DNA of 64,000 nt from Stropharia rugosoannulata. Taxonomy: Eukaryota; Basidiomycota; Agaricomycetes; Agaricales; Strophariaceae. The notes under the pieces were generated by a model. That model was given only the letters and a program-made list of their open reading frames with translations, searched no databases and was not told where the DNA came from. Shown piece after piece: positions 23,677 through 35,000 of the stretch. Location: the NCBI GenBank assembly GCA_028532985.1, contig JANCIK010000008.1, positions 248,001 through 312,000 on the forward strand, given 5' to 3'. Position 1 is the stretch's first letter, and each line of letters opens with the position of its first letter. Position numbers and translations under genes: made by a program.

Positions 23677-25240
23677 TCAATATGCTCCAGAAGCAAGCAT
23701 GCTATCAAACCGTGTTTGCTCTTCCAGTCGTGCAATACGTTCCTTTGCATCTGCAAGACGCGCTTCAAGTAAACGACTTCTCTCCTGTTCGACTCTGAGC
23801 TTCTCTGCCTGTTTTACCGCATCTATGTGCCTGGATTTTAGCATCTCTGTAATTTGATGGTTGAATTCATTAACGTTCTTCTTAGACCAGTCTTTGGCTT
23901 CGAGATGGAGACGAGGTGATGTATAATGAAGGGTAGGATGTCTTGCAGAAACATGTTGAGCACCGATAAATAGCCAACACGATGTTGCGGAGCTTATATC
24001 CTCGCACTTAGTCTTCCGTTAGATTGGATTGAAGTTTGAATGGGCATTTCATGCTTACCTTCTCGAGCAGAGAATTCATCATCTTCAAAAAACGTCCACT
24101 AGCTACTGTTAAGTCATCTATAGGCTCTGGCTTACGATGTCGGTGAACAACCTCTACCTTATTGTTTGAGTATAGAAATTGAACAGCAAAACAGACCACA
24201 CACTGTGTATTTTGCCGCCTCGCATTGCCCCATCGACATATCCATAATGAGGATTTTGCTCGTTTGCTCGAACTCGAGTTTTCGTGCCGGACGTTCTACT
24301 GAATTGCACTGACGATTGAGTAGACGAGGATATATTAGAGTGTCTGCCAATTCCAGTGCTAGGTGAACTTCCTATAGGGCTTGAAGAAAGTGCGGCGTCT
24401 GTCAGAGGCTCAAGCCCAATTTCAAGGTCGTTGTCGTTGGAGCCACTTGTACCTTTCTTATGTGTTAATTAAGACAATAGATTAAGTAAGAGAGACAAGA
24501 TACCAGTGGGTGAGCTATCCATGCTCCTCAAACGGGGATCTATCTGATCTAAATTGTTAGTCGGGATATAGGTTCTTGCTTGCATTGGCGTCGAGAATAC
24601 ATCTGGTATGCTTGGCATAAACGGGAGAACAGGAGCTGTCAATGGCGAGGGGTCATTCGGGGAAGTGGTGCCGTTGATGATGGGACGTTGAGTGAATTGG
24701 AACGCCGGTAAGCCTTGAATATCCTATCAACAGTATATGACTAAGGGCTCTGGATAGAGAGAACAATGACGCACATTCATTACAGACATCTCTCTCAGAA
24801 AGAATTTTCCTTTCTTCGAGTGCGCACATTGAGTCATAAGAGGTTGTCCATCACATTTCCTGCATCTCTTAGGAGACCTTTTGCGCCCAGGTGACCCATG
24901 AATCTTAAGAGTGTAAGTTACGGATGGTTCATGGATAGAATGAGTGATATACACCTTGTTATTAAGTATTGCTGCATTGATGGCTGCAGTGCGTTTCTGA
25001 GATAGCAGTAGGGTGCAATATATCAGTCATACAGGTATTAGAGGTATGGTATAGGCAACAAACCTTGCGGCCTAATGGAGTCTGAGACTGAATGGCCTGC
25101 GGCTTAGGGACAGGAGCGGCGACAGGTAGAACTTTGTCCCGCTTAGCACCGTGAATTGGACAAGTCGCCCTGAGAGGTTTATCGGGGCACTTCTGACAGC
25201 GCTGAGGTGCCCTGCTTCGTTGCTTTGAGGGAGTAGGCAT
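23677..25240 (-). CDS. 415-residue protein with two zinc-knuckle-like motifs and a C-terminal coiled coil
   Basis: Seven exons begin at the ATG at 25240 (first three 25240-25064, 24996-24955 and 24903-24775) and end at the stop at 23677-23679. All but one junction is phase 0. Exon 1 carries RCQKCPDKPLRATCPIHG (C-x2-C-x8-C-x2-H). Exon 3 carries RCRKCDGQPLMTQCAH (C-x2-C-x8-C-x-H), so the motif is duplicated. The middle is Pro/Ser-rich and likely disordered, with a conserved-looking NPHYGYVDGAM segment. The last exon ends in a long heptad-like helix (QAEKLRVEQERSRLLEARLA). The motif duplication and coiled coil suggest a DNA- or protein-binding dimer; function unknown. The longer frame to 25300 starts at GTG, so I did not use it. 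It is divergent from the KDZ gene across 303 bp. Confidence 0.7.
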
Positions 25241-25543
25241 TCCAGAGAGATCTTGCCACGTAGTTAAAGAGAAAGAGGTATCAATAAAAGCAGGTCTCAC
25301 GCTCAGTCCCTTTAGTAGTATAATTTACAGTGAGATAATACAGCTTACCAAAAATACGTAGATAGGCTGTAAGTAACGACTGTATATCACAAGGCATCAG
25401 GAGCAGTTGTATTTTACAGCATGCTACAGACGTGCCAATCTACAGTTAAATAATACAGCATCCAATACTGGTACAGTAATATCGATCACTGTACGGTTCT
25501 TTGACAGTATTCCATCAGTCACTGGTCTCAAGCAACTTCCACC
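25241..25543. promoter_or_regulatory. Shared promoter region of a divergent gene pair
   Basis: Only 303 bp separate the two start codons, so both promoters must lie here. The stretch contains repeated ACAG(T)xxAATAATACAGC-like words near 25325-25350 and 25440-25465 and several CTACAG/TTACAG words. The KDZ start has a good context (CACCATGG). No TATA box is evident. Confidence 0.4.
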
Positions 25544-28500
25544 ATGGAGTACGCAAACACTATCATTTCCTTGCCAGATCGTGTCTTGGATACTGTATCA
25601 GAAGAAATCTCACTGGACATGGCGTATACACAGGCCACACCTTTTGTTACACCATTGCGCAAACGACGTAAACCAAACAAGGCTACCAGTCAGCATGCTG
25701 GAGTATCCAAACGGACTAAAGTTCATCCTACGTCGACAGCCCAGCCAGAGCTTCATATTCCCGCACTTGGGCCCACAGTAGCACTGGAGCCTTCCTTAGA
25801 AGATGTAGACGAGATCCCAGGACTGGTCCTTCCACAACAAGTTGAAGTGGTAAGTGTATCTTGAACATCAGTTAATCAGCTAATGCATATGCCATTTAAC
25901 AGACCCAAATACCCGAAATGGCCGATTTTGCCTCACAAGAAGACCCCCCAGACGATTTCCCTCATGTCCACCCGACTTACTGGGACGAAAAACCTGGTCA
26001 CAATAGCGATGGTGACTTATACGACTGGTTTTTCGATGCCGTTATGAGCGGAAGTCTGTCGTTCTACCAACTGTCTAAGAAAACCTATGTGGCTAATGGA
26101 TGGAATCATGAGAGAGCCGAAGCTGCAACTGTATGTTTTTATGTGTTCAGTAGGTTAGTTCTAATCGTACTTCGCTTTCTCCGCAGAAATTCTGGTACCA
26201 TATACACGCCAGCAAGATAAATAATGTTACAACTGTTGTCTGCCTTTGTCCAGATTCAAAGAGATCAGCAAATTGCTTTCACTCACGGTTCATTCAAGAG
26301 CATGGGAGTACATTCTTTCCTGATAATCCATCGATCCCATGTAAGCGAGACAAGCTCTGTCCCATCTACTATGACATATATTTCGTTAGTAAATCACCAA
26401 GACCCTAAAATTATCTTGCGATATCCGTGGGGCAACAGCCACGATGAATATGTCAACTACATCTCGGTTCCACCCCCCGTCGATGCTACCATCAAAAACA
26501 CCACAGTCGTTGAGTATACCGGGAAAGATAATGGGTCAGGCCAGTGGAAATGCGCTTTAGACTCGGCAAAATTATGTCCTCATATCACCGTGGCTAAACG
26601 GATGCTAATGCACGGAGGAGTAAACGACGGGTCGGACACATTCAAGCTCCTTCCTCACATAGAGGGTAAGAGCATAGTTTTTAAATCTCTCGGAATGTGG
26701 GACTCACTCTTGGACTCGATTATAGCTAGAAAGATCCAGAGATCATCAAGCGGTGATGTCGATCTCAGTGAATCGGCAATTTCATACATGCCTGTACCCC
26801 CTCCTCTGTGGGCCCGTATTCCCTCTGATGCACCACAGAAAGAGTTAAACACCCTTGAATATACCTCAGATACTGTCATAAAGATTACAGAGCAGTCATC
26901 CTGCAACTGTCAACAGCCCCGCAAGATGTACCGGGCTGATACACCTGTTGAAAAACGATCCTGTACAGTATATGGCCTGCTTGGACCGTCGAAAATTACA
27001 ATCGAAGTTCAACGATGCCCAGTCTGTAGGCTCGCGCGCATCGGACCTGACTGTAGAGAATACGGTCTATTCAACTATAATAACAGTGTATTAGTCCACC
27101 ACGACGTCCTAAACGACTATATAAGTGCGTTTACCTCATCCGAGACGCCCTTCACCGCCTGGGTCACTGTAATTTCAAGACGATACTCTACACTTTCCCC
27201 ACCGCAGCGCTTTCTGGGCCAGAAAAAGTTCAGAGACGTTTGGTTCGCCTATGCACGGCTTCTCGATCTCGGACAGGACATGACATGTACCAAATGCGGC
27301 CCTACGCCATCGGCAGTGATATGGGATGGAGTATCCATTTCATTCAATAGAAAGCATATCTTACCGTCATTACAGCCGCCTACTACAATAAAGCCTCAAT
27401 CCCCTACGTATGCGGACACGGTTCGCGTTAAACGTGCCCAAATAATACCAGACAGAGACTTACGGAAATGTCTGCGGGACTTTTTAACAGGTGCAGCGCT
27501 TGCAGATGGTCTGCCTGCGACGCCAGAGAAGCAGGCCTCATCCGACACAGACTCAGATACAGAGGATCCATCCGAAGCCTCGAAGCGCCAAGTCTTCGAA
27601 AGCCAAAAGTCCTCCATGATACGCCGATTTCAACTACTTCCCAAGCTTATATCCGACCTTAAATTGGTACATAACTCCCTGGGACAAATATTCAAAACCT
27701 ACTTTGGCACCCAGGCAGTTCTCGATCGTCGGACTGCACCGATACAATACAAACAACTTCTCCTACAGGTGACGTCATCACACTCATGATCATCTCAGTA
27801 TGTACTCATTTCCTTAGATTGCAGCGGAGGAGAATGCAGTTCAAATGATAAACGGGACATCGCTTCCTTTGCTGTTGGATTTTCTGCAATTGCCATCCTA
27901 TCAGACCGCCTCAAGACTGACTCACGTACCGAGTATTCTGAATGTATTGGAGTACGAGCTAAGTACACGTCAGTCTTTCAATCCAGAAACTCTGAATCTT
28001 TGTCTGTGGCTTTACATACGAGCCGAGTCTGTACGCCGGGAATATTTAACTCACAAGACAATGGACCCATTGCCTAGTACAGATGATGTGAACAGCTCTG
28101 ACTGGAGAAAGGTATGAAATACATCTTATGAGTGGTAATGCGTAGTCCTGACATCCGCAAACAGACAGGTTGTCATTACGCCATGCCCCAGATTCGGTAC
28201 AGACCCTCCTATCCACGGCTCAAGGAAGAAACCAAAGACACAACATCGGAAAGGGCAAACGGCTGTCGAAAGTTCTACTCGACATATAGTCCCAAAAAGC
28301 TCACCGGTGGCATCATGGTATGTTGGTGCACCCACAGTGTTGCATACGGCTTCCATTGCATTCCACTTGGAGAAGGCCGCGACGATGTTTTCTCTGCAAT
28401 GTATACAAGGTGGACCAAAGCCCCTGATGTCGTTGTTTATGATTTCGCCTGCGCATTACAGCCTTATTGCGTCCTGAGAGAGCCCGAATTTTTTCAAAAT

Positions 28501-28758
28501 ACGCTCTTTGCAATCGATGACTTCCACGCTGCTGATCACACCAAGTGCGCATCTGCGTGTTTTCTTAAAACTTACAAAACATGCGACCCAGAGCTACTGC
28601 GATTAAACACTAGCGCAGGAGAGTGTGGAAACCAAGGGTTATCTCGAATTCGCAAGACAATTGGGTACATGGGTCAAGAGCGGGCAATGACTTTGACAAA
28701 GGTATTTTTGTCCATATGGAATAGACTACGTATCAGCAAGCTTTTTTCTTGTACATGA
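25544..28758 (+). CDS. KDZ-superfamily transposase-like protein, apparently full length
   Basis: Six exons: 25544-25849, 25903-26130, 26187-26340, 26390-27768, 27818-28111 and 28165-28758, giving 984 residues in frame. A SWIM-like zinc motif lies near residue 190-215 (CLCPDSKRSANCFH). A cysteine cluster lies near 415-450 (CPVC...GPDC) before the stretch SAFTSSETPFTAWV. The C-terminal catalytic region has VVYDFACAL (D about 880), IDDFH (D about 906) and SAGECGN (E about 941), which match the KDZ D-D-E arrangement. The reading is free of stops and the intact triad suggests potential activity as a DNA transposase. I could not define element ends or terminal inverted repeats. KDZ elements in basidiomycetes are known for travelling with CxC clusters and sometimes TET/JBP dioxygenases; none of the latter is present here. 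Confidence 0.85.
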
Positions 28759-29719
28759 ATACCATTGGTTCGGTCAAATATATTGCACTAATCGCAGCTC
28801 ACACCTGCGATCTATACCTATCACACTTAGACAGCCCCAAAACCCAGATCAAATACTGTATGAACTATCTGTATATCTCAGTATTTTGGCTGGGACATTT
28901 TACGGATCTGAAATACTGCAAATTGTGTACAAATACTGTATTAATTATCCGCATATGAGATACATCAAATCAGCAGTCATAGATCACAGTAGTTTCTCTC
29001 GGACTAATATGCTGATGCATATTACTGCAAATCTTATGGGCTACACGATGTCACATCTGCTTACAGTATTCCATCCCGCACTATTTTGCTGATTCATACT
29101 ACTGCAGATTTTAGCGGTCTCCCAAAGGTCGCATTTTCCCTAGTGAATCATCATTTGCACACGATGTATGTTCTCGAAACACTCAATGCGGCAATGCGCG
29201 CGCCTTATTAGCTGAGTTTCTGGTGGTTGATGAGCAAACATGTGAACGCCCACTCTTATTAGCCAGAGTCATGAAATGACAGTTCGGAGCATAGGGAGTC
29301 TTTCCTTTCTTCTGTGTGTGGACTTGTTGACTACGTACATCAAGGCAATCAAAACAGGGCTCATAACAGGTGTGAATTAACTGACAAAGTTATTCGCGCC
29401 ACGTGTGAATAAGCTGACATAGACATATGTGGTGCTTGCGTGTGCATGCAAACTTGTTGAAACACTACTATTAAGATTCGCAATACATTTGTAATCAACG
29501 ATGGTTAAGTTTGAAGTTTGAAGCTCGCAGCTGGCTAACTAACTCTATGGATGCAATTTTCCAGCCCTTCGATACATGGTTATCAACTACAGTCTGTACT
29601 TGCTTCATTCATTCTGGATTGTTTGCAAAAAAAATTGACCTTTATATGGCGTGTACGAGAGGCGTACGAGCTAGCAACGACATGCATGCATGCAGGACTA
29701 AATAACTGTAATTACTACG
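28759..29719. other. Intergenic, AT-rich
   Basis: No gene supported. AAATACTG words recur at 28852, 28908 and 28931. The 3' part leads into the satellite. Confidence 0.4.
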
Positions 29720-31100
29720 TCTACCGCACACAGGCGCCTACCACGTCCTCATTTACTTTACGTACATACAGTAGTGAGTCTCACATAATATTTACAGGTC
29801 TATTTATCTGCATATGATACGCCGAATACAATGCTGTGTGTACTCACAGCAACGGGTATGCGCGCTTGCAGGACCAGGTGACTGCAAATACGTCTACAGC
29901 ACACCGGTGCCTACCATATCCCTGCCTCATCCCCGTCCCTCATGTACTCCTGGCACCTACCACGTCCCAGTCACTCCCCCCTCCTCCAGCGCACTGTGTG
30001 TGTGACGGGAGCTCACCTCCCAATATGTATTGGCAGGTCGCTATGTTGTACTCCAGGTATGCTCTCATTTACTGTACGTACATACAGCAGTCAATCTCGC
30101 ATAATATTTACAGGTTTATTTACCTATATATGATACGCCGAATACAATGCCGCGTGCACTCACAGCAACGGGCATGCATGCTTGCAGAACCAGGTGACTG
30201 TAAATTAAATATGTCAATGGCACGTCTACAGCACAATAATGTCTACCATGTCCCCATCCCCGTCTCTCATGTACTCCCGGCGCCTACCACGTCCCAGTCC
30301 CTCCCCCCTCCTCCAGCGCACCGTGTGTGGCGGGAGCTCACCTCCCAATATGTATTTGCAGGTTGCTATGTAGGACTCTAGGTATGTTCTCATTTACTGT
30401 ACGTACATACAGTAGTGAGTCTCACATAGTATTTACAGGTCTATTTACCTGTATATGATATGCCGCATACAATGCTGCGTGTACTCACAGCAACAGGCAT
30501 GCGTGCTTGCAGGACCAGGTAACTGCAAATACGTCTACAGTACATCGGTGCCTACCACGTCCCCGTCTCATCCCCGTCCCTCATGTACTCCCGGCGCCTA
30601 CCACGTCCCAGTCTGTCCTCCCTCCTCTAGCGCACCGTGTGTGGCGGGAGCTCACCTCGCGATATGTATCGGCAAGTCGCTATGTAGTGCTGCAGGTATG
30701 TTCTCATTTACTGTACGTACATACAGCAGTCAATCTGACAAGATATTTACGGGTACATTTACCTGTATGTGATACCGCGTGCACTTAAAGCCACAACATC
30801 CGCGCTTGCAGGACTAGGTGACTGAAATTATTACATCTACCTCACACCGGCGCCTACCACGTCCCCATCTCGTCCCCGTTCCTCCCCTACCCTTGTGTGT
30901 AGGGAGCTAATATTGTGATATGTATCGATAAGTCGCTATGTGAGGATGTCAGTCCGGAGTAGTACAGGCAAAGGGGGTGAAATGCGGCTAAATACAGTCT
31001 ATTTTCACTTACGGTGCGTAAATACAGCAGTTTTTCTCCCAAAATGTTTGCAGGTAAATATACCTGCACATGAAGGCTCCAGATACTGCTGTGTTGTTTC
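29720..31100. repeat. Satellite, about 4.5 units with a period near 316 bp
   Basis: The anchor CGTACATACAGTAGTGAGTC (or a close variant) occurs at 29761, 30077, 30402, 30716 and, degraded, 31017. Spacings are 316, 325, 314 and 301 bp. Each unit contains a C-rich stretch with CCTACCACGTCCC and CGGGAGCTCACCTC, and ends with CTCATTTACTGTA before the next anchor. Frames seen here are by-products of the repeat. Confidence 0.9.
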
Positions 31101-31488
31101 ATGGCACCAATGATAACGTGTGCAGGTTTAGATTACTGTGCTTCAAAAGGGTGTTCAACCACATAAACTGCAGTCCATCTGCATTGTGGTGGACCAGATC
31201 TGGGCAGTAACCGCTCCGTTAGAAAGTGGGAGCGTTCCCCGGTTGGTACAGTATTAGTCTCCCTATACAGTGTCGTGAGATCCTGCAAATAGACGTTACA
31301 CCACTTTAGAACGTCGCTGCAGATGTATAGTACTGTACTTTAGTTACTAAACTATTGTATGTTAAACCACTAATATGCGCATTGCAATGCGGGGTCCGAA
31401 TCTTGCGCAATGCAGGGTGTATGTTATGCGTGATGCGGGGTGTAATAAGTCAGCATGTTAGGTCGCCCCTACCCTTAATATTTACAAA
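31101..31488. other. Intergenic, nothing recognised
   Basis: Short AT-rich spacer between the satellite and the LINE insertion site. Confidence 0.35.
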
Positions 31489-31503
31489 TACTCGGCATAT
31501 TAC
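31489..31503. repeat. 15-bp target-site duplication of the LINE (left copy)
   Basis: TACTCGGCATATTAC here is repeated exactly at 37946-37960 on the other side of the LINE. Confidence 0.95.
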
Positions 31504-32000
31504 TTTTTTTTTTTTTTTTTTTTTTTTTGGTGTCAATTTAAGTCCTCAGCGTCAGACGCTATTTAGACTTTACAAATCAATGTAACTACGATGAATGCAG
31601 GACCCCTGGTCCTCCTCCTTTTCCCGTAGAGCCCCTTCCGCATCGCCGACGGGCTATGCCCCCCGGGCGACCCTGCAGGGGAAACGCAGTTTTCCGGGCG
31701 CTCTGTTTTGAAGGGAGGGTTCTCGAGTTATCGCCAACTTTTATGCTTATAATCTCTTTCCACTGATATAGTAGGGGGTGCGATCCTAGGAGGCGGGGTT
31801 TAGGAGGTGGGGCTTGGTCTGCCGTGGCCGGATGCGAGCGCTTGGTGGTTCGGGTGTTGGGAGTGCTGTGGTATCGGATGCATTGAGGGTGTTCTTGTGG
31901 GTAATCGGGTGTTTTGGGCGTCGAGTGTGGCCTCTCGGCGTTTTTCTCTGTTCCTAACATTATTAGTTTATATTCTTTACAGTTAATAGATAAATTATGT

Positions 32001-35000
32001 CTAGTTATTCCGTTCTCGAGCGACCCGGAGGCGTCGCGTGCTTGCTAGGTATTGCAGAACTATCTTCACGTTTCTCTTGCTCTGCAGCATTTGCTTCAGG
32101 TTTCTGGCGTCCCGGCCAAGGTGAAAGTCCATAGCTGCTCTTGCATTCGCATAGCTAGGGCACACAAACAGCAAATGCTGAAGTGTTTCCCCTTTGTATG
32201 TGCTGCGTTCCGCCCAGCATTTGGGGCATCTGGCGGTGTCGGATTGCCTGAAGCGTTCTAGATAGCCATTGAGGGGGATGTGGCCGCTCCTTATCTGAAG
32301 GAGCAAACTGGCTTCCGCCCGTGTCAGACCTTCGGTTAGCTGTCGGTACCCGTCAAAAGGGTAGCTGTCATCGATCTCTCTGGTGAAGCATATTCCCTTT
32401 CCATTTGCCGCCCATGCTGCCGCTGCTTCTCTTTTGAGTTGCAGGTGGTAGGCTGTCTTGGCTGCTATTGCACTTGTCGTGAGCTTCGGTCGCAGTGTGG
32501 CCGGGAGGTGTATAGGGAGGGATACGTCACCTCGTGCTGCCTTTTTTGCTGCGGTATCAGCCATGTCATTACCTTTCACCTTTCTATGTGCCGGAATGTA
32601 TCGTAGGTCGAATTTGTGCCCTTGTCGCCACTGGCCTCCGTTTGTTACTTGTCGGAGACCTTCTACTCGGTCCTCCATCATTTGCAGGATGTGAAAGCCT
32701 GAGCTAGGGCGGTTGGTGGCAGCCATTCGCAGGAAGTCTCGGCTGTCAGTGTACATCGATATAGGGAGCGCACCTAGGGCCTCGTTGCCGTCGAGCAAGT
32801 GACTGCCCAGTATGCCAGCAACATATTCTGCATCGCTAACTGTGTATTTGCATGATGGTCCCAGTAGGTATCGCAGTTCTTTGTCTGGCATCCCTCTGTT
32901 GTTACCTACATATAGCACAGCTGCAGCTCCTACATTACCGTTTATGCTGGAGCCGTCGGTGTATACTCTGCATGCAGCGCTGTCATTGGCTTCTTCCTTG
33001 ATGGCGTCCGCTGACGGCCTGTGGATTGCGAACGGTCGTGCCCGCGTTACTGGTGCCGCCCGTATTGGTATTGTCTCCATTGTTTGTGGCCGTACATCTG
33101 GGTATATTTTCAAGAGCTGAGCGATTGCCGTGAGGTGGGTCGTTGGCGGCTGTGTGGCTTCGTGGAGTATCCATCTGGAAATAGGGTTAGTCCGAGGAAG
33201 TGTGCATAGGCGCACCAGTGATCTGTGACATATTTTCCGCAGCATTTGCTCGATTGGGAGGAGGCCTGCATGTGCGTCCAGCAGCAATGTCGGGGTCGTG
33301 CGGAGTGCCCCTGTGATGGCCAGAGTCGCAATGCGCTGTATGCTGCCCATGGTGTTAAGGGCTTTCACTGATCCGCGGCGCCGTGTTGTCCCGGTGTTTA
33401 GTGTCGGCGGAGTATACCATACGTCCAAACCATAAGTCATCTTTGGGATGGCTACCGATATGTATAGGCGCCGCATGAGCCTGGCTGAGATGCCCCAGGT
33501 TACGCTTGATAGTCGGAAAGCCAAGGTCCAGGAGGTTGCCTTCGCCGTCGCTTTGTGCATCTGTGTCGTCCACCGCAGTTCTCGGTCCATGTATATGCCT
33601 AGGTACTTGTAGTGAGGTACATTCGCAACTGTGACACCCTGCAGGCGTAGTTTGGGGTGGTGCAGGGGCCTTGTGTGGCCTGGGTTGTGTGGGTCGGGCC
33701 GTCGTCGTCTCGAGAAGTGCATGACCGCTAGTTTACTGAGCTCGTTTTTTGAGTTGTGGTCGCGGCCCCATTCGAAGCCTCCTCCTCTTTTCTCCATGAA
33801 ACTTGTTAGTAACTTAACTGTTTTCTTGAACGATTTCGCGACGGCTATGGCCATAACATCGTCGACGAATCCTATTGCTGAGCCGCCCGCGTTTTGTGCC
33901 ACTTCCAGGAGGTCTGCGTTATAGATTATATATAGTATCATCGAAAGGGGGTCACCCTGTCCAATGCCATTGATGATCCAGATCAGTTCCGACATGTAGT
34001 CGTCGAATCTGAGGCGGGTTCGTCGCCTCTGCAGTAGTTGTATGATGAAGGTCACGAGTTGCTCTGGTATCCGTTGTTTCCTAAGGTTGTGTATCAGGCG
34101 GTCAGTTACTGCGTTTGGGAAGGCGCCTTCAACATCGAGAAATAGGACGGAGGCAACCTGGCCTTTGCGCCATGCTGCCTTTACTTTTCCCTCTAGCAGG
34201 TGAACCGCGTCTGTCGTCATCCTGCCAGATCGGCCTCCAAAGTGGGTGTCTGGCAGTAGGCCGCGTTGTTCCACCAGCCTTGAGATGATGTCAGCTACTA
34301 TGGATGTCAGTACTTTAGCCTGTGTATTGATCAGTGCAATCGGTCGGTATGCTTTGGGGATACCGTAGTTTGGTTTGCCTGGTTTCCGCAGGACCACTGT
34401 GGTGAATTCACGCCATTCGTCGACGTAGTGGCCGTGGTCAAGAATTGCTTGGTACAGCGGGAGCAGGTAGTCCCCTATGATTTCTGATGTCTCCTGCAGC
34501 ACCTTGTTTGGTATACCGTCTGGCCCGTGGGCTTTGAATGGCAATAGTTGTGTGATGTGTTCCTGGAGCTGCATCATCGTGATCGGGTCGGGGTCGGCCA
34601 TCGGTGCTGGGTAATTGTAACCTTCTGGGACCGTGGATAGAGCGGGCGCCGGCGGGAAGAAGGCAGCATCCAGGGCCTCTGCCTTTAACTCATTTGAATC
34701 CGCCGTCATCGTGGTATTGTCATGCCTGAGAGACGTCAGTGAGGGTATCCTGGTCTTACCGCCGTCGTTTGCTTGAGTCGAGATGTATTTATTGGCTGTC
34801 CATATGTCGCTGCTGGATGCGTTGTCGAGGAAATCTTCCCAGTGTCTCGTCTTAGCTTTCACAATGGCATCGCCATATTGCCTCGCCTTCCGTCGTCGCT
34901 CCTTGTGGCTGGGATGTTTGCGTAGCGTTCTGTGTCGGTATGCTATTCTGCTCAGAACATTTACCTCTTTTCGCAGAGCGCTCAGCTCGCCGTTCCACCA

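Noticed and set aside
25290..25300. Longer N-terminus of the zinc gene and of the CxC5/CxC6 gene (to 5680)
   Set aside because: Those frames start at GTG or TTG; the first ATG in frame is downstream in each case (25240 and 5662).
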